DNA of 9,267 nucleotides, taken from an uncultured Clostridium sp. (GTDB lineage Bacteria; Bacillota; Clostridia; Clostridiales; Clostridiaceae). The stretch covers positions 1 to 9,267 of the forward strand of contig CAKVNP010000063.1 in NCBI GenBank assembly GCA_934777095.1. The letters are read 5' to 3'. The position numbers were made by a program, and so were the translations under genes. How positions within the stretch are numbered: the first letter of the stretch is position 1; the number at the start of each line of letters is the position of its first letter. Of this stretch, positions 1 to 5,700 are shown in pieces. Under the pieces are notes generated by a model that was not told where the DNA came from, searched no databases, and was given only the letters and a program-made list of their open reading frames with translations.

Positions 1-88
1 GTACTGAAACTATCCCTAATGATATTGATATAGGTATAGCAATTATTAAACAAATAAAAAATATTAAAAATATTATTCCTGTAATCAT
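1..88 (-). CDS. dctM: TRAP transporter large permease DctM, N-terminal fragment (continues past the left edge)
   Basis: Only the first 29 codons are in the window, starting at an ATG at 88-86. The translation opens MITGIIFLIFFICLIIAIPI and continues SISLGIVSV. This is the hydrophobic first membrane segment followed by the PISISLG-type turn usual at the start of DctM large permeases. The start lies 3 bp after the dctQ stop, and a GGGAGAG ribosome binding site sits in the last dctQ codons, so the two are translationally close. In TRAP systems DctM forms the sodium-driven transport channel together with DctQ. The call rests on this short N-terminus plus its position after dctQ. The periplasmic-type solute receptor gene (dctP) is not in the window and may lie further left. 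Confidence 0.85.
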   Translation of the reverse strand, partial: MITGIIFLIFFICLIIAIPISISLGIVSV

Positions 89-91
89 ATT

Positions 92-571
92 CTATCTCTC
101 CCTTACAACTTTAAATTCTTCAATCCATCTTTGAATAATTCTGATGGAAACTAATATAAAGCTTACTAAAGGTGCAGACTGTATATAATACATTGGAATA
201 CCACAAGCTGGACTTGTTTGTCCACTTATGATTGCTGATTTTAAGTAAAGATATGCAAAAGGAATTAAATATAAGAAAAATACTATTTCTATTGTATGAT
301 TTATTATTTTAATTGCTGCCTTCCCCCTCTTAGGAAATAGAGAGATAAATTGTTCAATCTTTATAGAGATGCATTTTTTAGTACAATAACTTACACTAAT
401 AAACCCTGACCAGATAAATAAATATCTAGTTATTTCTTCTGACCAAGATAGTGAGCTGCCAAATAAATATCTTGCACATACTTGAATCCCCATTACTGCT
501 GTCATCATAAGTAAAAGTATTACAAGAATAAGTTCTTCTAAATTGTTATCTAGCCATTTTATTATCTTCAT
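92..571 (-). CDS. dctQ: TRAP transporter small permease DctQ
   Basis: A 159-residue membrane protein with four hydrophobic segments, at about residues 10-32, 45-63, 88-110 and 127-147, as expected for the DctQ family. The stretch RYLFGSSLSWSEEITRYLFI (about residues 34-53) is the family hallmark: an arginine after the first membrane helix, then SLSWSEE and a second RYLF. DctQ is the small integral subunit that partners DctM in sodium-gradient-driven uptake of organic acids, using an extracytoplasmic receptor. The ATG at 571 has a GGGAG site upstream. A near-consensus promoter lies about 50 bp upstream, so the TRAP genes probably form their own transcription unit. The substrate cannot be read from DctQ. 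The neighbouring quinate/shikimate genes suggest a hydroaromatic acid (inference). Confidence 0.92.
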   Translation of the reverse strand: MKIIKWLDNNLEELILVILLLMMTAVMGIQVCARYLFGSSLSWSEEITRYLFIWSGFISVSYCTKKCISIKIEQFISLFPKRGKAAIKIINHTIEIVFFLYLIPFAYLYLKSAIISGQTSPACGIPMYYIQSAPLVSFILVSIRIIQRWIEEFKVVRER

Positions 572-619
572 AATTATTCTCCCATTTATATGTATATTTT
601 ATCTTTAGTAATACTTATC

Positions 620-648
620 ATTCTATACATAAACAAAAAGGTTGTCAA
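620..648 (-). promoter_or_regulatory. Near-consensus housekeeping sigma promoter for the TRAP genes
   Basis: On the minus strand a perfect -35 TTGACA (648-643) is followed by 17 bp and the -10 hexamer TAGAAT (625-620), which matches TATAAT at five of six positions. The predicted transcript starts near 613 and leaves a leader of about 42 nt before the dctQ ATG at 571. This is the best-matching promoter seen in the window. It was found by eye, not by a scoring program. Confidence 0.7.
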
Positions 649-686
649 AAAACTAACAAATATGCAAGTTTGTTAACAACCCCTTT
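636..686 (-). terminator. Possible terminator hairpin after ydiB, overlapping the TRAP promoter
   Basis: Read on the minus strand, AAAGGGGTTGT (686-676) can pair with ACAACCTTTTT (645-635), with two G-U wobbles. TAACAAA (675-669) pairs with TTTGTTA (660-654) inside it, leaving an 8-nt T-rich bulge. Runs of T follow both arms. It lies 5 bp past the ydiB stop and could end that transcript. The stem is long but bulged and A/T-rich, and the same bases hold the -35 and the candidate operator. Which role dominates cannot be decided by eye. Confidence 0.35.
654..679 (-). promoter_or_regulatory. Candidate activator site: TTGTTA direct repeat 20 bp apart, upstream of the TRAP promoter
   Basis: On the minus strand TTGTTA occurs at 679-674 and again at 659-654, 20 bp apart (two helical turns). 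The second copy ends 5 bp before the -35 hexamer. The first copy is part of a perfect 10-bp palindrome TTGTTAACAA (670-679), centred about 61 bp upstream of the predicted transcript start. The same bases also form an inverted repeat, TAACAAA-N8-TTTGTTA. Paired direct repeats about two turns apart next to the -35 are the usual AraC-family activator layout. The related elements near the araC-like gene make that regulator the leading candidate (inference). Confidence 0.45.
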
Positions 687-691
687 AAAAA

Positions 692-1564
692 TTAATATTT
701 TATATCTAGTTTTTCTTTCATATATTCTATTGGCATATCTTCTCCAGTCCACATCTTAAATGCTGCTGCACCTTGGAATAACATCATACCAAGACCATTC
801 ATAGTCTTACATCCAACTTCTTTAGCCATTCTTAATAACTCAGTTTCTCTTGGATAGTAAACTACATCTGATACTATAAGATCTGGTCTTAAGAATGATT
901 TATCTGGAATATAAGTTTGTCCTTCTAAAGGCTTCATTCCCATTCCTGTTGCATTTGTGAAAAGATAACTGCTAGCTATTTCTTCTTTTAATTTTTCTAA
1001 ATCTGCTAAATCAAATAATTTTGCTTTACAATTAGTTCTTTCATTTATCTTTCTTACTGTTTCTTCAGCATTAGCCCAGAATTCATCTTTTCTATTAAAG
1101 ATAGATATTTCTGCAACACCATCTAAAGCAGCTTGTATTTCAATTGCTGTAGCAGCTCCACCTGCACCAACTATTGTCATCTTTTTACCTATAACATCAA
1201 TATTATTATCCTTTAATGCCATCATATAGCCTGTTCCATCTGTTATATGACCAGTTAATACACCATCTTCATTTACTATTGTATTAACTGCTCCACACAT
1301 TTCAGCTGCTGGAGATATTTTATCTAAATACTTGTGTACAACTGTTTTATTAGGCATAGATACATTAGACCCTTTTAATTTTAGAGATCTTAATCCTTGA
1401 ACAGCTCCTTCTAAGTCTTCATTACCAACTTCAAATGCTAAGTAAGCATAATCTAAGCCTAATTTTGCAAATGCTGCATTATGCATTGCTGGTGAGCTTG
1501 AATGTCTAATTGGATAAGCCATTAATCCTATAAGTTCCGTATGTCCTGTAATTCTCTTTTCCAT
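692..1564 (-). CDS. ydiB: Quinate/shikimate dehydrogenase, YdiB type
   Basis: A 290-residue protein that tracks E. coli YdiB along its whole length, with shared stretches such as ELIGLMAYPIRHS near the start, VSMPNK and CKTMNGLGMMLFQGA near the end. The family reversibly oxidises shikimate to 3-dehydroshikimate and quinate to 3-dehydroquinate with NAD or NADP. Visible residues are the carboxylate-binding serines S22 and S24 in RHSSSP, catalytic K73, N94 in GAVNT, D109 in TDGTG, the Rossmann loop GAGGAA at 133-138, the cofactor-selecting FNRKDEF near 156-162, and Q264. VSMPNK and TDGTG separate it from the anabolic AroE encoded at 6224-7039 (NVTIPYK, NTDYFG). The ATG at 1564 has an AAGGAG site 10 nt upstream. 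It follows aroQ by 42 bp, in the same unit. I infer a catabolic or salvage role. Confidence 0.93.
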   Translation of the reverse strand: MEKRITGHTELIGLMAYPIRHSSSPAMHNAAFAKLGLDYAYLAFEVGNEDLEGAVQGLRSLKLKGSNVSMPNKTVVHKYLDKISPAAEMCGAVNTIVNEDGVLTGHITDGTGYMMALKDNNIDVIGKKMTIVGAGGAATAIEIQAALDGVAEISIFNRKDEFWANAEETVRKINERTNCKAKLFDLADLEKLKEEIASSYLFTNATGMGMKPLEGQTYIPDKSFLRPDLIVSDVVYYPRETELLRMAKEVGCKTMNGLGMMLFQGAAAFKMWTGEDMPIEYMKEKLDIKY

Positions 1565-1606
1565 AACTTGTATACTCCTTAATTATCTTTTGATTATAAT
1601 AATAAA

Positions 1607-2056
1607 CTAGTCGTTATTTCCTCTAAATATATCATCAAATGCTCTTAATCCTAGTGTATATACTGATGAACCAAGACCAACAATTATTCCTGTAGCTATT
1701 GGTGAAATTACTGAATGATGTCTAAATTCTTCTCTTGCATGTACATTAGACATATGTAATTCAATAACTGGACACTCTAACATTCTTAAAGCATCTCCAA
1801 TAGCATGGCTGTAATGAGTCCATGCTCCTGCATTTAACATAACTCCGTCATATCCTTGTAAGTATGCTTCATGAATTTTATCTACAAATTCAGCTTCACT
1901 ATTAGTTTGGAAGTTAGTTACTTCGATATCTAATTCTTTAGCTAAATCATCAACTTTTTTATTTATTCCATCTAAAGTTATTGTTCCATATTGCTTTGGA
2001 TCTCTTTTGCCAAACATATTATGATTTACTCCATGTAATAACATTACTTTTTTCAT
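1607..2056 (-). CDS. aroQ: 3-dehydroquinate dehydratase, type II
   Basis: A 149-residue protein of normal length for the dodecameric type II family. It interconverts 3-dehydroquinate and 3-dehydroshikimate by anti elimination of water through an enolate. All expected active-site residues can be placed: R18 and the catalytic Y23 in KRDPKQYG, N75 and H81 in NAGAWTHYSH, H101 in ELHMSNVH and R112 in FRHHS. The opening is LHGVNHNMFG rather than the usual LHGPNLNLLG, and NPGAYTHTS is replaced by NAGAWTHYS, so this is a diverged branch with an intact catalytic set. A strong AAGGAG site precedes the ATG at 2056. It sits between the MFS and ydiB genes, where E. coli has the unrelated type I AroD next to ydiB. 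It may serve quinate use, aromatic biosynthesis, or both. Confidence 0.93.
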   Translation of the reverse strand: MKKVMLLHGVNHNMFGKRDPKQYGTITLDGINKKVDDLAKELDIEVTNFQTNSEAEFVDKIHEAYLQGYDGVMLNAGAWTHYSHAIGDALRMLECPVIELHMSNVHAREEFRHHSVISPIATGIIVGLGSSVYTLGLRAFDDIFRGNND

Positions 2057-2123
2057 TTTTCTCTTCTCCTTGCTTATTTATATTTAAATTCTACTATCTT
2101 CCTTTTATATTATAATTTTTTAT

Positions 2124-2151
2124 TTGCCCCTTTGAAATATCAAAGGGGCAA
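2124..2151 (-). repeat. Perfect intercistronic hairpin between the MFS and aroQ genes
   Basis: TTGCCCCTTTG (2124-2134) and CAAAGGGGCAA (2141-2151) are perfect inverted repeats. One further A-T pair closes a 4-nt loop, giving a 12-bp GC-containing stem, very stable against this AT-rich background. It begins 14 bp after the MFS stop. On the transcribed minus strand the stem is followed by ATAAAAAATTATAA and not a U-tract, so it is not a standard terminator. Roles such as mRNA end protection, RNase processing or partial attenuation before aroQ-ydiB are inference. Confidence 0.8.
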
Positions 2152-2165
2152 TCATGCTAATTATA

Positions 2166-3356
2166 TTATTTTTTCATTACCTTATTATATCTAATGTTAA
2201 CAACTATTGAAGCTACTATACTTACTACCGCTAAACCTGCTGATACTAATAATGTATATTCAACACCTAACTTACTAGTAACTCCTCCTGCTATAGCTGT
2301 TATACTGAAAGCACATAATGCACCTGCTATCATAATCATACTTACAGCCTTTGCTTTTGAAGCTGGGAATAAATCTGACATAGTTGAAACTAAGAACTGT
2401 AAAACTCCCCCTGCACATGTTGCTCCAATTAAGAATCCACCTATTTGTGCTACAGCTGCACTTGGCATAAAGTACATCCATAATAATGTTACTAATGATA
2501 TTACTGGATAAACAAAGATCATTCTAACTGGTTTAATCCATTTAACTAAAACTACGTTTAATAATACTGCACAAATTGAACCTAATGCATAGTTTGAACC
2601 TATTTTACCTGCTGCTGCCTCAGTCATATTTAAGAATGTCATACCGTAATCTTTATTAATATTTAAGAAAATTTGGAATGTAGCTGTTGCTGTGTATCCC
2701 ATGATTATTAAAGCTATTCCTTCAATCCAGAAGTTAGATTTAACATCTGCTACTTCTGATGTTTCACTTTTTACTGTTTCTGTTGAAGCAAATGGTAATT
2801 TAGTTAATGATATTGCAATTATTAATAATAATACTATACAAATTATAAATGTCCATCCGAACCACATTCCGTTTGCAGCCCAGAAAGTAACCATTACTGG
2901 TAAAATATATTGTGCTATTGCGATACTTAATTTTGATAAGATACTTGCAAGCCCTGATGAATTAACTAGTATCTCCATAACTGCTGGTAATACACCTGAG
3001 TCTAAGAATCCATTAGCAACACCTGCTAAAATTGCAACAAAGAATGCTACAGTTGTATTTGGTGCTAATAATATTCCACCAAAGAATCCTATATAAACTA
3101 AACATCCTGTAATAACAGTAAATCTTCTACCAAATTTATCTGATATTACTCCTGAGAAAGGATATGTTATTAATCTACCTATTCCTAATGCAGATATTAC
3201 ATAAAGTACTCCTGCTGCATCAGTATTCCATAAAGCTTGAAATGATTTAGTATTTTGTGATAATATTGCTGCACCAAAACCATGTACAAAGAAACTTAAG
3301 TACAACATAAATGCTGTTGGATAAAAACTTTTCATTGATTTGTTTTGTTCTTTCAT
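2166..3356 (-). CDS. MFS transporter, YdiM/YdiN-like (probable hydroaromatic acid carrier)
   Basis: A 396-residue polytopic membrane protein with about 12 hydrophobic segments. The MFS motif A, GVISDKFGRR (residues 69-78), lies between helices 2 and 3. HGFGAAILSQN near residue 25 and GGVLQFLVSTMSDLFPASKA in the second half resemble E. coli YdiN and YdiM, uncharacterised carriers encoded beside ydiB and aroD. I chose the ATG at 3356: AAAAGGGG lies just upstream and the next residues run straight into helix 1. The longer reading frame from a GTG at 3419 adds 21 basic residues, starts only about 5 nt after the likely transcript start, and lacks a convincing ribosome binding site. The gene heads the MFS-aroQ-ydiB unit and is divergent from the regulator. 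Import of quinate or shikimate is inferred from context; export cannot be excluded. Confidence 0.85.
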   Translation of the reverse strand: MKEQNKSMKSFYPTAFMLYLSFFVHGFGAAILSQNTKSFQALWNTDAAGVLYVISALGIGRLITYPFSGVISDKFGRRFTVITGCLVYIGFFGGILLAPNTTVAFFVAILAGVANGFLDSGVLPAVMEILVNSSGLASILSKLSIAIAQYILPVMVTFWAANGMWFGWTFIICIVLLLIIAISLTKLPFASTETVKSETSEVADVKSNFWIEGIALIIMGYTATATFQIFLNINKDYGMTFLNMTEAAAGKIGSNYALGSICAVLLNVVLVKWIKPVRMIFVYPVISLVTLLWMYFMPSAAVAQIGGFLIGATCAGGVLQFLVSTMSDLFPASKAKAVSMIMIAGALCAFSITAIAGGVTSKLGVEYTLLVSAGLAVVSIVASIVVNIRYNKVMKK

Positions 3357-3363
3357 TTTGCGT

Positions 3364-3371
3364 CCCCTTTT
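3364..3371 (-). promoter_or_regulatory. Ribosome binding site fixing the MFS start at 3356
   Basis: Minus-strand AAAAGGGG ends 7 nt before the ATG at 3356-3354. It favours this start over the in-frame GTG at 3419. Confidence 0.65.
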
Positions 3372-3430
3372 GTCATATGTATATTTTTTAACAAATTTCC
3401 TGATGACTTTTCCCTTCACCTTATGACTCT

Positions 3431-3459
3431 ATTATAGTATTAATCCAATATTTTTAACA
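3431..3459 (-). promoter_or_regulatory. Likely promoter of the MFS-aroQ-ydiB unit, weak -35
   Basis: On the minus strand a perfect -10 TATAAT lies at 3436-3431, so transcription should begin near 3424, giving a leader of about 68 nt. At 17 bp upstream the -35 position reads TGTTAA (3459-3454), a poor match to TTGACA. A good -10 with a poor -35 suits a promoter that needs an activator. The -35 region overlaps one of the repeated GTTAA elements. Confidence 0.45.
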
Positions 3460-3528
3460 CTAATTAAATTATATTGTTAAATAATTATCTTGCTATTTGT
3501 TAATCTTTTAACGCCCTATTTACGTTAA
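3454..3528. promoter_or_regulatory. Cluster of GTTAA/TTAAC elements in the divergent regulator-MFS interval
   Basis: Five copies of GTTAA or its complement fall within 75 bp: TTAAC at 3454-3458, GTTAA at 3476-3480, GTTAA at 3499-3503, TTAAC at 3508-3512 and GTTAA at 3524-3528. Two extend to TTGTTAA (3474-3480 and 3497-3503), direct repeats 23 bp apart. The copies at 3499 and 3508 form a perfect inverted repeat with a 4-bp spacer. A further TTTGTTAA (minus strand, 3395-3388) lies in the MFS leader. They may be operator half-sites for the adjacent AraC-family protein. The high A/T content makes some copies expected by chance. Confidence 0.35.
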
Positions 3529-3574
3529 TAAGACATTTATATACTACACTATCTTGATATTTTCCATAATTTTA

Positions 3575-3604
3575 TTGTGCTAACTTTAAATTTAGTTATA
3601 TAAT
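3575..3604 (+). promoter_or_regulatory. Candidate promoter of the AraC-family regulator gene
   Basis: A perfect -10 TATAAT lies at 3599-3604, with TTGTGC 18 bp upstream (3575-3580) as a weak -35. The predicted start near 3611 gives a leader of about 30 nt, carrying the AAGGAG site at 3626-3631, 10 nt before the ATG at 3642. The surrounding sequence is very AT-rich, which weakens the case. Confidence 0.35.
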
Positions 3605-3641
3605 TATCTTAATTATTAAACAATTAAGGAGAATTAATTAA

Positions 3642-4643
3642 ATGTTTTCGTATGACTTTAATTCTAAAAACACCAATATTTTTGAAAGCAACAAATTTCC
3701 TAAACTACATAGGATTGTTCATAACTTTAACAATCCAGGTTGGGTATATAACTATCATTTACATAAAAACGCTACCGAAATTGTTTATATAGCTGATGGT
3801 AAGGCTGAATACACTATTGATATGAAAAGTTTTATTGTGGAAAAAGGTCAAATTCTTATTCTTGAAAAAGGCGTCATTCATTCTATAACTTCAGATTTAG
3901 ATAATCCTGTAGATGCTTGGACATGTATTATAAGTGATTATAAGATAAATGATAATGATGAAGATGTTCAAATTTTACCTAATAAAAATTTTCACATTAT
4001 GTCTGCTGGTATACATGAAGAGTTTATTCAAAATATATTTAAAGAAATCTATATTCTTTGTTTAAATGATAATCCTTTTTCTGAAGCAGCTTGTAATATA
4101 TTAGCCTCATCATTAATTGCTACAATTTATAGTCTGCTACCCATGGATAAAGAGGCTAACTTACATAAAAATTCTTCTTTTATTAGAGATGTGCTTATTT
4201 ATATAAGCGAACATTATACTGAACAAATTACTTTAAAAAAACTTTCAGAAATATTTCATATTAGTGCTGGGCATATAAGTCATTCATTTACTAAAGAGTT
4301 TGGAGTTTCGCCTATTAACTATGCAATTAATTTAAGAATTTGTAATGCCAAACTATTACTTATTAATAGCAATGATTCATTAATATCTATAGCTAAAAAA
4401 GTTGGTTATGATAATCCTACTCACTTTACTAATATATTTACTAAAAGAGTAGATTGTACTCCAACAGAGTATAGAGAATATCATAGTAAAAAGAATAATA
4501 TTTCATCACCATTAGTTAACAGTTGCTTAAACAATGATAATACTTCAAAAGAAATTAGTGAACTTAAGAAAGACTTTGAAAAAATAAAAGAGGAAAATGA
4601 AATTTTACAAAAAGCTATGGCCATCTTAGCTGCAAAAAATTAA
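3642..4643 (+). CDS. AraC-family regulator with N-terminal cupin domain and C-terminal leucine zipper
   Basis: A 333-residue protein in three parts. Residues about 20-95 form a cupin-like ligand domain, with HLHKNATEIVYIADGKAEY followed by EKGQILILEKGVIHS. Residues about 181-280 are a double helix-turn-helix AraC DNA-binding domain; helix-turn-helix one is at about 196-221 (ITLKKLSEIFHISAGHISHS), and the second ends with the family-typical GYDNPTHFTNIFTKRVDCTP and TEYREY. After a polar linker, residues 303-331 form a coiled coil with a clean heptad: I305, L308, F312, I315, N319, L322, M326, L329. The Asn at an a position is typical of parallel dimers. Such tails are not usual in the AraC family, and ENEILQKAMAILA resembles the end of IS3-type OrfA proteins. 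The gene is divergent from the MFS gene, so it probably controls the uptake and conversion block in response to a hydroaromatic acid (inference). Its stop codon opens the terminator stem. Confidence 0.9.
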   Translation: MFSYDFNSKNTNIFESNKFPKLHRIVHNFNNPGWVYNYHLHKNATEIVYIADGKAEYTIDMKSFIVEKGQILILEKGVIHSITSDLDNPVDAWTCIISDYKINDNDEDVQILPNKNFHIMSAGIHEEFIQNIFKEIYILCLNDNPFSEAACNILASSLIATIYSLLPMDKEANLHKNSSFIRDVLIYISEHYTEQITLKKLSEIFHISAGHISHSFTKEFGVSPINYAINLRICNAKLLLINSNDSLISIAKKVGYDNPTHFTNIFTKRVDCTPTEYREYHSKKNNISSPLVNSCLNNDNTSKEISELKKDFEKIKEENEILQKAMAILAAKN

Positions 4644-4676
4644 GGAAAGCTTTTTCTAAAGCTCTCCTTATTTTTT
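4641..4676 (+). terminator. Bidirectional intrinsic terminator between the convergent regulator gene and aroF
   Basis: TAAGGA plus AGCTTT pairs with AAAGCT plus TCCTTA across a 4-nt TTCT loop (stem 4641-4670). The stem has 12 pairs and one A-C mismatch. On the plus strand it runs directly into six T (4671-4676). On the minus strand it is followed by AATTTTTTGC, so it can also end the aro operon. The regulator's TAA stop is the first triplet of the stem, and the aroF stop overlaps the T-tract. Confidence 0.88.
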
Positions 4677-5688
4677 ATATTTTCTTACCTTCCATCTCTG
4701 CAATAATTTTTATTTTTTTCATCAGGTTATCAAAAGCTGCCGGTTTAATTGATTGCTGTCCATCACTTAAAGCACATTGTGGATTATTATGAACTTCTAT
4801 CATTAGTCCATCTGCTCCAACAGCAATTGCTGCTTTAGCTAGAGGCTCTACTAAATACCAATATCCAGCTGCATGACTTGGATCAACTATTATTGGCAGG
4901 TGTGATAATCTTTTAACTACTGGAATTGCACTTAAATCTAAAGTATTTCTAGTATAATTTTCATAAGTCCTTATTCCTCTTTCACAAAGAATTACATTTT
5001 CATTACCACCAGCCATTATATATTCTGCTGACATAAGCCATTCTTCAATTGTAGCAGCAATACCTCTCTTTAAAAGAATAGGCTTATTTGTTTTACCTAA
5101 CTGTTTTAAAAGATCAAAGTTTTGCATATTTCTTGCACCAACTTGTAGCACATCAACTCTTTCAACAAATTCATCAATATAATCTGTAGACATTATTTCA
5201 GTTACTATCGAAAGTCCTGTTTCTTTTTTAGCCGTTTCCAATAACTTTAACCCTTCTAATTCTAACCCTTGGAAACTATATGGTGAAGTTCTTGGTTTAA
5301 ATGCTCCCCCTCTTAAAAAGTTAGCTCCTGAAGCTTTAACTGCTCTAGCAACCTCTAAAATCTGTTCTTCACTTTCAACAGAACATGGTCCTGCCATAAT
5401 CCCTAGGTTACCTCCACCAACTAATGTTCCATTAACATTTACTATAGTATCATCAGGCTTAAATAATCTATTTGCTTTCTTAAAAGGATCCTGAACTTTT
5501 AATACCTTTTCTACTCCATCAAAAGTTAATAACTTATCTGGATTAATTTTTGAAGAATCCCCCACTAATCCTAATATACAAAAAGTATCACCTTGAGATA
5601 CATTAACTTCTACCCCATAGCTTTCTAGTTCATTTTTAACAACTTCTATAGCTTTATCACCTATTTTAGGCTTCATTACAACTATCAT
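4675..5688 (-). CDS. aroF: 3-deoxy-7-phosphoheptulonate (DAHP) synthase, type I-beta with N-terminal regulatory domain
   Basis: A 337-residue enzyme that condenses phosphoenolpyruvate and erythrose 4-phosphate, the first step of the shikimate pathway. Residues 1-70 form a ferredoxin-like (ACT-like) domain, as in Thermotoga maritima DAHP synthase, where it mediates feedback inhibition by aromatic amino acids. The barrel follows. The four metal ligands fall at C102 (GPCS), H272 (DPSHAAG), E298 (MIEVH) and D309 (SDGQQS), the same numbers I recall for the Thermotoga enzyme. FKPRTSPYSFQG at about 130-141 and KRG near 207-209 hold the substrate-binding lysines and arginines. The ATG at 5688 follows a GAGGTGA site, 12 bp after the aroK stop. 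Unusually for a first pathway enzyme, it is the last gene of the operon. Allosteric inhibition is expected, but the effector cannot be read by eye. Confidence 0.95.
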   Translation of the reverse strand: MIVVMKPKIGDKAIEVVKNELESYGVEVNVSQGDTFCILGLVGDSSKINPDKLLTFDGVEKVLKVQDPFKKANRLFKPDDTIVNVNGTLVGGGNLGIMAGPCSVESEEQILEVARAVKASGANFLRGGAFKPRTSPYSFQGLELEGLKLLETAKKETGLSIVTEIMSTDYIDEFVERVDVLQVGARNMQNFDLLKQLGKTNKPILLKRGIAATIEEWLMSAEYIMAGGNENVILCERGIRTYENYTRNTLDLSAIPVVKRLSHLPIIVDPSHAAGYWYLVEPLAKAAIAVGADGLMIEVHNNPQCALSDGQQSIKPAAFDNLMKKIKIIAEMEGKKI

Positions 5689-5700
5689 TTATTTCACCTC

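Noticed and set aside
2109..2137. Separate promoter for aroQ (TATAAT on the minus strand at 2114-2109)
   Set aside because: The hexamer is inside an A/T run and the -35 position reads TTTCAA, which also falls in the hairpin. It is a chance match at this composition.
2194..3096. Plus-strand open frames opposite the MFS gene (2194-2511 and 2692-3096), and a minus-strand frame at 2275-2481
   Set aside because: They lie in other frames of a well-supported membrane-protein gene, lack ribosome binding sites and show low-complexity antisense composition (rich in I, T, N, P).
3357..3419. N-terminal extension of the MFS transporter from a GTG at 3419
   Set aside because: It adds 21 basic residues, lacks a clear ribosome binding site and would begin about 5 nt after the likely transcript start. 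The ATG at 3356 has AAAAGGGG upstream.
4496..4643. Remnant of an inserted IS3 element at the end of the regulator gene
   Set aside because: Only a zipper-like protein pattern is shared. There are no terminal inverted repeats, no target duplication and no further transposase sequence, so it is reported as a domain resemblance only.
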